This document shows, one piece after another, positions 8,512 through 18,342 of a DNA stretch of 64,000 bases. The stretch is from JBBRHQ01 sp963720735 (GTDB lineage Bacteria; Actinomycetota; Thermoleophilia; Solirubrobacterales; 70-9), in contig CAVRGL010000009.1 of the NCBI GenBank assembly GCA_963720735.1, forward strand, positions 62,001-126,000, read 5' to 3'. Below the pieces are notes generated by a model. It searched no databases. It worked only from the letters and a program-made list of their open reading frames with translations, and had not been told where the DNA came from. The translations under genes were made by a program, and so were the position numbers. The first letter of the stretch is position 1; each line of letters begins with the position of its first letter.

Positions 8512-10462
8512 GTGCCCTCCGGCGAGTCGCTGCGGATTCTCCAGGTCTCCCCCTATCCCTGGGGCTCGCGCCACGAGGTCGAACGAGTTCGCCGGCCGCC
8601 TCTCGGCGGAGCTGGCGGAGCGCGGGCACCGGGTTCTGATCGCAGCGCCTTCGGAGTCACGCGCCGAGGTGCGCTCCTCGCGGGCGGCGATCTCCCGCGC
8701 CCGGGAGCGGCCCGATTCGCTCTTCGCCGAGGCCGAGCCGCGGATGCTGGCTGTCGGCGGCGGCGTTCCCCTGCCGCGAGGCCCCCGTCCCCGCCCGGCC
8801 CCGGTGCCGGTCGACGCCGGACGGGCGCTCGAGGCGCTGCTCGGCGCCGTGCCGCTCGACATCGTCCACGTCCACGATCCCTTCGGCCCGAGCGTCTCCG
8901 CGACCGCCCTGCGGCACTCCTTCTCGCTCAACGTTGGCACCTTCCACGCCGCCCAGGAGCGTCTCTTCTCGACCCACATCGCCCGCCCCCTGGTGGAGAT
9001 CTTCTTCGGCCGCCTCGACGTGCGCACCGTCACCTCGGCGGTCACCGGGGAGCTGCTCGAGCGCTACTTCCCCGGCAGCTACGAGCTGGTCCGCCCCGGT
9101 GCCGACTCGCCCCCTCGCAGCGACGGTGAGGGGCCGCTGCGGATCGCCTTCTGCCTCGAGGAGGAGCGCGGCGCGCTGCGCCTCTTCCTGCGGGCGCTCC
9201 GCCGCCTCCCGGCCGGACTCGACTGGCGCGCCTCGGTCTGGACCGCGGACGGCTCGGACGCGGCCTCGCTGCGGATCTCCCGCCGGCTTCGCGAGCGCGT
9301 CGAGGTGATCGGTCCCGAGCAGTGCGACCCGGCTGAGCTGATGGCCCGAAGCGACGTCGCGGTGGCCGCCTCGGGCGGGCCGGCGCCCGCTCCCGGGGTG
9401 ATCCGCCGCGCCCTCGCCGCCGGCGCGGTGCCGTTGGTCTCGCGGCTCCCGGTCTACTCGGAGCTGGTCCGAGAGGGAGAGCTGGGCCCGATGTTCCAGC
9501 CCGGCGATGCCGAGACCCTGGCCGGGCAGCTGACCCGCCTCGCCGAGGACCCCGCGGCGCTGACGGCGATGCGCAGGGCGGCGGCCAAGGCCGGGGTCAG
9601 CCGCAGCTGGCCGGAGGTCGCCGACGAGTTCGATGCGCTCTACGCGGCGGTCGCGGCTCGCCGCCACGACCCCGCCGGGGACTCGGTGCTGCGCAGGCGA
9701 ATCGCCCGCCGAAAGCTGATCGAGGTGGACCTGCACATGCACACCGATCACTCCCCCGATTGCGCCACGCCGGTCGAGGTGCTGCTCGAGACGGCACGCG
9801 ACCGCGGCCTCGGCGCGATCGCGATCACCGACCACAACGAGGTCTCCGGGGCGCTCGAGGCGCGCCAGATCGCCGACGGGATGGACGACCTCCAGGTGAT
9901 CGTCGCCGAGGAGGTGAAGACCGCAAAGCAGGGCGAGGTGATCGGTCTCTTCCTCGAAGAGAAGATCCCGCGGGGGATGACGATGGCGGAGACGGTCGCC
10001 GAGATCCGCCGCCAGGGCGGCCTCGTCTACGTGCCGCATCCGTTCGACCGGCTCCACTCGGTGCCCGACTACGAGAACCTGCTCGAGATGGTCGGGGAGA
10101 TCGACATCCTCGAGGTCTTCAACCCCCGGGTTGCGCTGACCGCCTTCAACGACGAGGCCGAGCGCTTTGCCGCCAAGTACCGGATCGTCGCCGGGGCTGG
10201 ATCCGACAGCCACGTCGCCCAGGGGCTCGGAAGCGTGCGCCAGCGGATCCGCGATTTCGACGGGCCGCAGGAGTTCCTCGAGGCGATGCGCGACGCCGAC
10301 ATCACCCGCAAGCACAAGAACCTGGTCTACGTGCAGGCGCTGAAGTTCCTGCAGACCACCGGCCGGCCGAAGGCTCCGAAGCGCCGCGTCGCCGACCCGA
10401 AGCCGGTGCGCGGCGGGAGGCCGCGCCGCCCCGGGCGGCGGCGCCCGGCGAGCAAGAGCTGA
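8512..10462 (+). CDS. Glycosyltransferase (GT4)-PHP hydrolase fusion, one frame break
   Basis: About 649 aa after correction. The true N-terminus is GTG 8512 (V-P-S-G-E-S-L-R-I-L-Q-V-S-P-Y-P-W), six bases after TATGCT (8500-8505), so probably leaderless. One extra G at about 8581 puts the rest in another frame: HEV then NEFAGRLSAELAERGHRVL, a typical GT4 helix. Residues 1-390 are GT-B; residues 403-600 are a PHP phosphoesterase with DLHMHTDHS, ITDHNEVSG, VYVPHPFDR and AGSDSHV, i.e. the metal ligands. The tail is strongly basic. The extra base may be a sequencing error or a true inactivation. Donor and substrate are unknown. Divergent from the MBL gene, 48 bases away. Confidence 0.8.
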
Positions 10463-11124
10463 TGCAGGGCGCCCGCCGCGAAGGAGCCGCGCCGGGGCCG
10501 TCAAAGAAAGGCCCGGGCATGCCCGCGACCGATGACGAGATCAGGGAGAAGTACCTCGAGCGCGCGATCCGCGAGCTCAACCAGCTGACCAGGGAGCTAC
10601 AGGAGTGCGAGCTCTGCCCCCGCGGCAAGCTGATGCCGGTGCTCGGCTCAGGCCATCCGCAGGCCGACATCATGATGCTCAAGCACGCCCCGAGCGCTGC
10701 CGAGATCGAGGAGGGTGTCGCCTTCTACGGGCGCGCCGGCAACGCCCTGATGAAGAGCTTCAAGCGCCTCGGGATCGATCCCCTGGTGATCTACGGCACC
10801 CTCTGCGTCAAGTGCCCGATCGCCGACCCGGAGCTGGCCGCCGAGGAGTGCATCGGCCGGCTGCTCGAGGAGATCGCGATCGTCCAGCCGAAGATCCTCG
10901 TGGTGATGGGCGAGCCGGCGCTGGACGTGCTCAACCGCATCGACGTCCCCCTCTCACGCGAGATCGAGCCATGCGAGGGCGAGATCCAGGCCTTCACCCC
11001 GACCGTCGACGCCCTCTATGTCCCCGACATCGACGCCTCGCTCGACGAGGAGGGCGCCAAGCAGCGCTTCTGGCGGTCGTTTCGGATGCTCGGCGACTGG
11101 TACGACGAGCTGCCGCCGTACTGA
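10462..11124 (+). CDS. Divergent uracil-DNA glycosylase-superfamily Fe-S protein
   Basis: 220 aa. It looks like a family 4/5 UDG: CELC near 50, then CVKC and EECIGRLLEEI near 115-130 supply cluster cysteines, and AFYGRAGNALMKSF and ILVVMGEPALDVL keep the fold. The catalytic blocks are changed. Where family 4 has GEAPG there is LKHAPSA, and the usual Asn before VKC is Leu (GTLCVKC). It may have lost uracil excision or act on another base or DNA structure. The ATG at 10462 overlaps the preceding stop (TGATG), implying coupling to the glycosyltransferase gene; ATG 10519 is an alternative start. Confidence 0.75.
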   Translation: MQGARREGAAPGPSKKGPGMPATDDEIREKYLERAIRELNQLTRELQECELCPRGKLMPVLGSGHPQADIMMLKHAPSAAEIEEGVAFYGRAGNALMKSFKRLGIDPLVIYGTLCVKCPIADPELAAEECIGRLLEEIAIVQPKILVVMGEPALDVLNRIDVPLSREIEPCEGEIQAFTPTVDALYVPDIDASLDEEGAKQRFWRSFRMLGDWYDELPPY

Positions 11125-11148
11125 GCTGAGCGCCGTCCGCGGAGATCG

Positions 11149-12606
11149 TCAGCTTGACGCGGTCTCGCGTGCGGCGATCGCGAGGAGGCGCTGCTTGCCT
11201 CTCTTGACGTCGAGGCCCCGGTGACGCGGACCCGGAACCCGTCCGGGTACTGGATCTTCGGGACGAAGACCCTGGTCGTCCCGCGCTCGAAGCGACCGTG
11301 GCCGTCGGCCCGCTGTGTCGTGTAGACGAGCTCGAACTTGCGGGTCGCCGGGTTGAACGACCAGCGGATCGGGGTGCCGGCTATCGCCTGCGGGTAGGGC
11401 CGGGCCAGCGCCTTCAGCTTGCCCCAGAAGACGTTCGAGCCGCGCGGCGGCTTGCTCGGGTCCTTGACCAGCGCCTGGACGTCGCCGGGACCCTGGGTGG
11501 TCGGGTCATCGCAGCCGCAGTAGTGCCACTCCTGCCAGGAGGTCATGTGGCGGTCGGCGTCAGCGGCGATCCGCTCGAGGGTCGAGGTGTCGTCGGTGGC
11601 GCCGAACTCGGAGAGCATCAGCGAGTCGCCGGTCTTCGCCGCGCGGGCGTCGGCGTTGTCGAAGATCGAGCTCTCCATCTGCGGACAGGTGGGCGGTGAC
11701 CCGGCGACCAACCCGAGGAAGCAGTAGTCGTGGAAGCTGAACCCGAGGTGCTTGCCGAGGTCCGGCAGGTTGGTCTCGGCGCCGAAGTTGTAGAGGACGT
11801 GCGGCTCGTAGAAGACGATGTGCCGTGCCGTCCGTCTTGCGGATCGCGCCGATCACCCGGCGGTAGAACGGCGCCAGCCGGGTGTTGTCGAAGGCCGGGC
11901 AGCCCGCCGTGTTGCGGCAGCGAGGCGAACGCCGATCCCGGCCAGGGCTCGTTCAAGAGGTCATAGCCGAGGACGCCGGGATCGCCGGCGAAGCTCGCCG
12001 CGACCTTCGCCCAGCTCCTCGCGTAGCGCTGCTGCAGGCCGACGCCGCCCGGGCCCGGCCTTGTTCGCGTAGAAGTTGTCGAAGGCGCGGTTCAGCCCGG
12101 GACTGGTGATGTAGGTGGCCGGGAACCCGGTCAGCGGCTCGGCCGGGAGGCCGTCGTCGAGCACCGCCCAGTCGGGCCAGCCCTCGCCGCTGAACTTCTC
12201 GTTGTAGAGGTCCTGGTGGAAGTCGATCAGCGAGTGGATGCCCCGCTTGGCCAGCATCCGCTCGATCGAGCGCACCTTGCGCACGTAGGCGTGGTTCAGC
12301 TTGCCCGGCTGCGGCTCGACCGCCTTGTAGATCATCCCGAGGCGGATCGTGTTGAAGCCGTTGCGGCGCAGGAAGTCGGCATCGTCGGCGCCGAACCCGA
12401 CCGCGCCCGGCTGATACGGCGGCCGCTTGTAGACCATGTTGAAGCCGTGCAGGATCACCACCCGCCCGCTCGCGTCGGTGAGCCAGCGGCCTGTGTTGGT
12501 GAGCGGCGATCGCGGCTGCCTTGGAGCTCGCCGCCGCGGCGGCCGGCGCCGCCAGCGCGGCGGCGATCGCCAGCAGCGTCGCGACCCTGCTCACCCTTCC
12601 CCGCAT
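11149..12606 (-). pseudogene. Secreted GH5-type (endoglycoceramidase-like) hydrolase, several frame breaks
   Basis: A signal peptide (VATLLAIAAALAAPAAAAAS) begins at ATG 12606. The mature part reads VVILHGFNMVYKRPPY, LIDFHQDLYNEKF, LLNEPWPG (acid/base Glu) and LMLSEFGATDD (nucleophile Glu), the GH5 pattern closest to endoglycoceramidase-like cellulases. Homology continues through at least five frame changes, near 12505, 12050, 11925, 11823 and 11217, each one base and mostly in G/C runs. All catalytic blocks survive, so either the gene died recently or the consensus is wrong here. The end is set at the TGA (11149) reached after the last shift, 25 bases from the convergent glycosylase. Confidence 0.75.
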
Positions 12607-12684
12607 GCTGCGATCATCGCACGTGAGACCTTTCAAGGCGCGCGATGACCGGAGCCGCGACGGGTCTGATGCGGGGCCGGGTGG

Positions 12685-12957
12685 CTAGGCCTCGTACTGG
12701 CCGCCGAGCTCGGCCGGCTGGGGCTTGCCCTTGTGCCCGGCCTCTTGCATGATCGGCGGGACCTCGGGATCGGATACGAAGTTCTGCCAGCCCTCCTGAT
12801 CCCAGTCGAACAACACCCAGACACGATCCTCCTGGTTTGGATCGCGAAAGACGGTCGCACCCTTGGACCCGTGCTGCTTCCGCTTCTCAGCGCCCTTGGT
12901 CGAGAAGATCTCCAGGAAGCGGTCGAAGTCCTCCACAGTCGTAGTCGCCAGAATCAC
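12685..12957 (-). CDS. Small conserved protein, dimeric alpha/beta-barrel-like
   Basis: 90 aa, cytoplasmic, no signal peptide. The sequence (MILATTTVEDFDRFLEIFST, then VWVLFDWDQEGWQNFVSDPEV) has the beta-alpha-beta order of ABM/EthD-like dimeric barrels, often monooxygenases or stress proteins. No catalytic residue can be named. A strong GAGGAGAAGGAG lies just upstream of the ATG, so this gene uses a normal ribosome site. Isolated between a broken GH5 gene and an rRNA methyltransferase gene. Confidence 0.7.
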   Translation of the reverse strand: MILATTTVEDFDRFLEIFSTKGAEKRKQHGSKGATVFRDPNQEDRVWVLFDWDQEGWQNFVSDPEVPPIMQEAGHKGKPQPAELGGQYEA

Positions 12958-13061
12958 GCTCTCTCCTTCTCCTCGGAATGTCGTCGCCTTCTATGCGACG
13001 CAGCCGCACGGTATAGGAACCGAGGTGTTCGGCGGGTGTGGCGGCAAGGCGACTCCCGGCT

Positions 13062-14435
13062 CTAGTCCCGCTCCAGCAGCGCCACGCACTCGATATGGGG
13101 CGTCTGCGGGAACATGTCCACCGGCTTCACCCGGCGCAGCCCATATCCGGCCTCGCCGAGCTGAGCGGCGTTCGGCGCCAGCGTCGTCGGGTTGCAGGAG
13201 ACATAGACGATCCGCTTCGCGCCGCACTCGATCACCCGGCGGACGATCTTCTGCGAGAGGCCGGCCCGCGGCGGGTCGATCACCACGACGTCGGGCCTGC
13301 CGGCCCGCTCGATCAGCGGCCGCACCCCGGTGCGGGCGTTGGCGGCGATGAAGTGCGCGTTGGTGATCTGGTTCGCTTCTGCGTTCCGCTCCGCGTCGGC
13401 GACCGCCTCGGGGACGATCTCCAGGCCCCAGACCTCGCCGGCCCCCGGGGCGAGGGCGAGGGCGATCGTCCCGATCCCGCAGTAGAGGTCGAAGACTCGC
13501 TCGCTGCCGCTCAGCCCGGCGAGCCCGCGGGCAAAGCCGTAGAGGCGCTCGGCCATCTCGGTGTTGGTCTGAAAGAAGGCGCCGTGCGAGAGCTCGATCC
13601 GCAGGCCCGAGACCTCCTCGGCGAGGCGCTCGGCGCCGAGCGCCCCGGTCGGCCCGTCGGTGCCTCCTGAGGGGCCCTCGATCACGGTATGGAGGTCGAC
13701 GGGCGGCCGCGGGAGCTCGCCGGGCGAGGTCACCAGGCGGGTCTGGATCTGGCCGGTTCGCCTCCCCTCGCGGACGACCAGGTTGCGGAGGATGCCCTCA
13801 CCGCTTCGGCGGTCATGGGCCGGAATCCCCTCCCTGCGCGCCCACTCGCGCACCCGGTTGCGGGCCGCGTTGCCGCGCTCCGAGGCCAGCATGCAGTCCT
13901 CGACGTCGACCACCAGGTCCCAGCGGCCACGCGCATGGAAGCCGAGCAGCGCCTCGCCCTCCCGCTCCCCGAATGAGTACTCGAGCTTGTTGCGGTAGCG
14001 CCACTGATCGACGGCCGGCTCGATCGGCTCGAGCTCGAAGCCGTCGAGGCCGCCGATCCGGCGCAGGGCGTCGTCGACCTGCTCCTGCTTGTGGGCGAGC
14101 TGGCGCTCGTAGGCGAGGCCCTGCCACGGCGCCCCCGGGCAGGGACGCTCCTCGTGGGTGCAGCGGTCGGGGACCCGGTCGGGGCTCGGCGCGAGCAGCT
14201 CGACCGCGCGCGCCTCGGCGAAGGCGCGCTTCGGCTTGGTCACCTCGGCGCGGACCCTGTCCCCCGGGAGAGCGCCCGCGACGAAGACGACGTAGCCGTT
14301 CGACCTGGCCAGCCCCCTGCCCCCGAACACCAGGGTCTCGACCTCCAGCTCCAGCAGCTCGCCTCGGCGCGGCCTGGCGCGGGCGTCCGCCCCCTCCGGG
14401 GCGTCGGCGGTCGTCTGGCTTCCGGCTTCCGGCAC
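13062..14435 (-). CDS. Class I SAM-dependent RNA (uracil-5-)-methyltransferase, RlmD/TrmA family
   Basis: 457 aa. An N-terminal TRAM RNA-binding domain (about residues 25-85: LELEVETLVFGGRGLARSNG) precedes a methyltransferase domain with VFDLYCGIGTIALALA near 310, VVVIDPPRAGL near 378, the catalytic cysteine in IVYVSCNPTTLA near 405 and HIECVALLE at the end. Expected product is m5U in 23S rRNA or tRNA. RlmD-type Fe-S cysteines are suggested by CTHEERPCPG near 95. Start is GTG 14435, only 20 bases from the start of the divergent peptidase gene, so the two promoters must overlap. Confidence 0.88.
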   Translation of the reverse strand: MPEAGSQTTADAPEGADARARPRRGELLELEVETLVFGGRGLARSNGYVVFVAGALPGDRVRAEVTKPKRAFAEARAVELLAPSPDRVPDRCTHEERPCPGAPWQGLAYERQLAHKQEQVDDALRRIGGLDGFELEPIEPAVDQWRYRNKLEYSFGEREGEALLGFHARGRWDLVVDVEDCMLASERGNAARNRVREWARREGIPAHDRRSGEGILRNLVVREGRRTGQIQTRLVTSPGELPRPPVDLHTVIEGPSGGTDGPTGALGAERLAEEVSGLRIELSHGAFFQTNTEMAERLYGFARGLAGLSGSERVFDLYCGIGTIALALAPGAGEVWGLEIVPEAVADAERNAEANQITNAHFIAANARTGVRPLIERAGRPDVVVIDPPRAGLSQKIVRRVIECGAKRIVYVSCNPTTLAPNAAQLGEAGYGLRRVKPVDMFPQTPHIECVALLERD

Positions 14436-14455
14436 TTCCCTATCGTGCCAGCCCG

Positions 14456-15935
14456 ATGGCGTTCGACCTCGACACCTACTCGGCCGAGGCGGGCGAGTTC
14501 CTCGCCCAGCTCGACCTCACCTACCACCTTCACTTCTCCGGCCAGTCGCCCACCTATGACGTCGAGTCGGTCTACGCCCGCCGTCCCTATCTGTTCAGCC
14601 GCGAGGCGATCGACGAGCTGCGCAAGGCCCACGGCGCGGCGAGCGGCGAGCGCCGGCCGCCGCACCGGGCACCTGCTCGAGTTCGCCGTCGGCGCATACC
14701 TGGGGCGGGCCTGCGCGGCGGAGGAGGCGGCCGTCGCCGCCCGCGAGGCCGAGCTGGTGATCAACGTCGACGGCGCCGAGATCCCCTACCGGATGGCCCC
14801 GGTGGAGCAGGCGAACGAAGCCGACACCGGGCGCCGGCGGGCGATCGAGGCGGCGCGCATGGAGCTGCTCGCCGAGGAGATCAACCCGTTGCACAGAGTT
14901 GTGCTCGAGCGGGCCCACCGGCTCGTCGCCGAGCTCGGCTGGCCGAGCTATGCCGCCGCCCATGCCGAGCTCAGCGGGGTCGACCTCGAGGCGCTGGCGC
15001 GGCAGACCGGCGCCTTCCTCGAGGCAACCCGGGAGGTCTACCCTCGGGTTCTCGAGCCGGAGCTGGAGGCGGTCCTCGGCTTCGGCCGCGCTGAGACCCG
15101 CCGCGCCGACCTCGCCCGCTTCTTCCGCGCTCCGGCGCTGGACGGGAGCTTCTCCGAGGAGAGGCTGCTGCCCTCCTTCGGCGAGACGATGGACGGGCTG
15201 GGCCTCGGCCTCGAGGCACAGCCGAACATCATCCTCGACACTGAGCAGAGGCCGACCAAGACGCCGCGCGCCTACTGCGCCCCGGTGCGGATCCCCGGGG
15301 AGGTCTACCTGGTGGTTCCCAAGGTCGGCGGGCGCGAGGACTTCGCGGCGCTCTTTCACGAGGGCGGGCACGCCCAGCACTTCGCCCACATGGACCCTTC
15401 GCTTCCGGTCGAGTTCCGCCATCTCGGCGACAACTCTGTGACCGAGTCGTTCGCCTTCCTCTTCGAGCACATCGCCGAGGACCCGGCCTGGCTATCGGAG
15501 GCGCTGGGCGGAGATCCCGGCCCGGTCGTCTCGCACGTGCGCGCGGTGAAGCTCTACTTCCTGCGGCGGTACGCCGCCAAGATCTCCTATGAGCTCGAGC
15601 TGCACGGGGCCGACCCCGACCTCGAGCGGATGCCGGCCCGCTACGCCGAGCTGCTCGGGGAGGCGACCGGCATCGCCTGGAGCGAGGAGCAATGGCTCGA
15701 CGACGTCGACCGCGGCTTCTACGTCGCCTCCTATCTGCGGGCCTGGGCGCTCGAGTTGCAGTGGCGCAGCCATCTGCGCGAGCGCTTCGGCGAGCGGTGG
15801 TTCTCCGAGCCCGCGGCGGGAGAGTGGCTGGCCGGGCTGTGGGGCGGAGGCCAGCGGCTCCGCGCCGATCAGCTGCTTACCGAGACGCTCGGCGAGGAGC
15901 TCCGCTTCGAGGCCCTCGCCGCCGAGTTCGCCTGA
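14456..15935 (+). CDS. M3-like zinc metallopeptidase, one frame break
   Basis: About 493 aa after correction. Zinc motif FHEGGHAQHFAHM near residue 300 (HExxH with Gly-Gly), plus DNSVTESFAFLFEH with the third ligand, as in oligoendopeptidase F-like M3 enzymes. The N-terminal 65 codons (MAFDLDTYSAEAGEFLAQLD) are in one frame. One extra base near 14660 moves the rest (GRRTGHLLEFAVGAYLG) to the next frame. TATCGT (14441-14446) lies nine bases before ATG 14456, fitting a leaderless start. A consensus error is as likely as inactivation. Divergent from the methyltransferase gene. Confidence 0.8.
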
Positions 15936-15948
15936 GCCCGCGACCTGG

Positions 15949-16557
15949 TCAGCCGAGCTTCTTCTCGACCGCCGAGATCACGCCCTTGCGGTTCGCGTTT
16001 CGCTTCTCGTAGTCGCGGATCTTGCGAAGGTCCGCCGGGGTCAGACGATCATCCCCGAGCCGGGACTTGATCTGCGCCGCGGTGAGCTGGTCGTAGGCGG
16101 TGATCGGGAAGGGCGAGGGGACCCCGGCGCGGCGACGCAGCCGGTCGGCCTGGGCCAGCGCCGGGTCGACGGCATCGCGGGCCTGGCGGGCGGCGCGGCC
16201 GGCCTGCTTGCGGACCGGCGCCGATTGCCGACGGGCCTCCTTGCGCGCCTGCTTGACCAGCTTGTCGAGCTCCTTGACCAGGCTCTCGGTCTGCTTGCGG
16301 CTGCGGGCGACCAGGTCGGAGACCATTTTCTCGGCGTCGGAGCGGGTCATCCGCCCACGGTTCACGAAGTCGTCGGCGATGTCCTGGAAGCGCTCCCGGC
16401 TGAAGGTGCTCTCGAGGCTCTCCCGGAAGCTCTCGACGCTCTTGTCGAGCCCGGTGGTGGCAGTGCTCGAGCGGGTCGCGGCCGACTTTGCGCCGGATGC
16501 GGACCTCGTCCCGCCCGATTTCTTCCCGCCCGCCCTGGTGCTCTTCTTCGCCGCCAT
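15949..16557 (-). CDS. Phasin-like basic coiled-coil protein
   Basis: 202 aa. The N-terminal 30 residues are Lys/Arg/Ser/Thr/Ala-rich and disordered. Residues 40-130 are a long amphipathic helix (RMTRSDAEKMVSDLVARS, SLVKELDKLVKQARKEARR), resembling the PHA-synthesis-regulator phasins. The C-terminus has a compact folded tail (LTAAQIKSRLGDDRLTPAD) of the sort seen in actinobacterial DNA- or lipid-body-associated proteins. Role inferred only: granule or nucleoid association. GAGGAGG precedes the ATG by about ten bases. Convergent with the peptidase gene. Confidence 0.65.
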   Translation of the reverse strand: MAAKKSTRAGGKKSGGTRSASGAKSAATRSSTATTGLDKSVESFRESLESTFSRERFQDIADDFVNRGRMTRSDAEKMVSDLVARSRKQTESLVKELDKLVKQARKEARRQSAPVRKQAGRAARQARDAVDPALAQADRLRRRAGVPSPFPITAYDQLTAAQIKSRLGDDRLTPADLRKIRDYEKRNANRKGVISAVEKKLG

Positions 16558-16619
16558 CTCGGCTCGCCTCCTCGACTGGTGTGTGGTGAATCGCCCACTA
16601 TTGCATCATGGGCGAGAGC

Positions 16620-17438
16620 TCAGCGGAGCTCGAACTGTGCCTCGACCGGCGCGTGGTCGGAAAGGCGGATCGCCAGCCCCCCCTCTACGACCTCGCGCCG
16701 CTGCGGCGGCCAGGCGACCGGGGCCTCGGTGATCTCGAGGCCGCGCGAAAGAAGGTGGTCGATCGACTCGGGGGCGGTGGGGGGACGGAGGCCGAAGCGC
16801 TCACGTAGCTCGTCGAATACCTGAGGGTGCTGCGCGGGGCGCAGGTTGAGGTCGCCGCCGAAGATCAGCGGAGCGCCGTCCGCCCAGGAGATCGCCCGCT
16901 CGGCCGCGGCAGGCAGCTCGGCCGAGGTGTAGGCGGGGACGTTGCTGGTCGCGTGGAGGTTGGCCACGCAGAGCCCCGAGGAGGTGCGGGTGAATGCCAT
17001 CATCCGCCGCTCGGGCCGGCGCGGGCGCAGGACCATCTCGCGCCGCTCGACTATCCGGCCGAGCCCCGTGCTGCCGCGGACCAGGGTGAGGTTGGAGCCG
17101 CCCTCGTTGGAGGCGATCAGGTCGGGGTTGGCGAGGGCGATCGCGGTGCGCAGCGCTCCGAGCCGATTGCGCGATGTCAGTACCCGGTGGGACTCGGCCG
17201 CGCAGGTCCGCGCCAGGGAAGCGGCGTAGCGTGGCGGGCACTCCTGCAGCAGGATCACGTCCCACTCCGCGCCGGCGATCATCGCCGCGAACTCCGGCAG
17301 GAGGCTGCGGTTGACCTGCAGGTGGGTGGCGTTTCGCTCGCTGATCCGCAGCAGCCGCGAGCGCCAGGTGAGGAGAGACGGGTCGGGCGGGAAGTCCCGC
17401 CCGTGAAAGAGGTTCCAGGTGGTCGCCCTCAGTTTCAC
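16620..17438 (-). CDS. Cytoplasmic endonuclease/exonuclease/phosphatase-family protein
   Basis: 272 aa. EEP fold without signal peptide: VKLRATTWNLFHGRDFPP at the N-terminus, WDVILLQECPP (metal Glu) near 60, VANLHATSN near 165, LIFGGDLNLRP near 205, ESIDHLL and RLSDHAPVEA at the end. The complete set of catalytic residues implies an active phosphodiesterase or nuclease; substrate unknown. Start GTG 17438 is chosen because GATACT (17451-17446 on the minus strand) lies seven bases upstream, and longer readings run into argF on the other strand. It shares that promoter with argF. Confidence 0.82.
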   Translation of the reverse strand: MKLRATTWNLFHGRDFPPDPSLLTWRSRLLRISERNATHLQVNRSLLPEFAAMIAGAEWDVILLQECPPRYAASLARTCAAESHRVLTSRNRLGALRTAIALANPDLIASNEGGSNLTLVRGSTGLGRIVERREMVLRPRRPERRMMAFTRTSSGLCVANLHATSNVPAYTSAELPAAAERAISWADGAPLIFGGDLNLRPAQHPQVFDELRERFGLRPPTAPESIDHLLSRGLEITEAPVAWPPQRREVVEGGLAIRLSDHAPVEAQFELR

Positions 17439-17457
17439 CGGGCGTAGTATCCGCGCC
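17439..17457. promoter_or_regulatory. Single hexamer serving two divergent leaderless genes
   Basis: Only 19 bases separate GTG 17438 (minus) from TTG 17458 (plus). The plus strand has TAGTAT (17445-17450) seven bases before TTG. The minus strand has GATACT (17451-17446) seven bases before GTG. The two -10 elements occupy the same base pairs. No room exists for a leader or Shine-Dalgarno on either side. Confidence 0.6.
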
Positions 17458-18342
17458 TTGCCGAGGCACTTCCTCACCGGCGAGGAGCTGGGGGCGTTCG
17501 AGCTGCGCTCCCTGATCGAGCGCGCCGCGGAGCTGAAGGCCGGCCGCCGGGAAGGGGAGGGCGCCGACGTCCTGGCCGGAAGGAGTATCGCGCTCGTCTT
17601 CCAGATGCCCTCGACCAGGACCCGGGTCTCCTTCGAGGTCGGGGTCGCCGAGCTGGGGGGGACGCCGCTGGTCCTGCGCGGCGACGAGATGCAGCTCGGG
17701 AGGGGAGAGTCGATCGCCGACACCGCCCGGGTGCTCTCGCGCTACCTCGACGCGATCGTGATCAGGAGCAGCTCTCACGAGGAGGTCGAGGAGCTTGCGG
17801 CGGCAGCGGATGTCCCGGTGGTCAACGCGCTGACCCCGCTCCATCACCCCTGCCAGGCGCTCGCCGACCTGATGACGATCGGCGAGCGCCTCGGCGAGCC
17901 CGCCGGTGCCCGCCTCGCCTACTTCGGCGACGGCAACAACGTCGCTCGCTCGCTGGCCATCGCCGGCGAGCTGGCCGACCTCGAGGTCGTTGTCGCCGCC
18001 CCGGACGGCTTCCAGCTCGAGCCCGGACACGGCGCTCGGCTCACCGACGACCCCCGGGCGGCCGCCGACGGCGCCGATGCCCTCTATACCGACGTCTGGG
18101 TAAGCCTCGGCGATGACCCCGCTGAGGCCGAGCGCCGCGGCGCCGCGCTCGCCCCCTACCAGCTCGACGCCGACCTGCTCTCGCTCGCCTCCGAGCGGGC
18201 GATCGTCATGCACTGCCTCCCGGCCCATCCGGGCGAGGAGATCAGCGCCGAGGTCCTCTACGGCGGGCGCTCGGTCGTCTGGGAGCAGGCCGAAAACCGC
18301 CTCCACGCGCAGAAGGCGCTACTCGAGCTGTTGCTGGCTTAG
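17458..18342 (+). CDS. argF: Ornithine carbamoyltransferase
   Basis: 294 aa. Carbamoyl phosphate + ornithine to citrulline in arginine synthesis. Carbamoyl-phosphate loop FQMPSTRTRVSFE near residue 50, HHPCQALADLMT near 128, YTDVWVSLGDD near 215 and the ornithine loop MHCLPAHPGEEI near 248. Length is normal for the family. The start is the TTG at 17458 (reads L-P-R-H-F-L-T-G-E-E, an N-terminus typical of this family). The upstream GTG at 17419 would put part of the protein inside the divergent gene. No other arg gene is in the window. Confidence 0.93.
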   Translation: MPRHFLTGEELGAFELRSLIERAAELKAGRREGEGADVLAGRSIALVFQMPSTRTRVSFEVGVAELGGTPLVLRGDEMQLGRGESIADTARVLSRYLDAIVIRSSSHEEVEELAAAADVPVVNALTPLHHPCQALADLMTIGERLGEPAGARLAYFGDGNNVARSLAIAGELADLEVVVAAPDGFQLEPGHGARLTDDPRAAADGADALYTDVWVSLGDDPAEAERRGAALAPYQLDADLLSLASERAIVMHCLPAHPGEEISAEVLYGGRSVVWEQAENRLHAQKALLELLLA

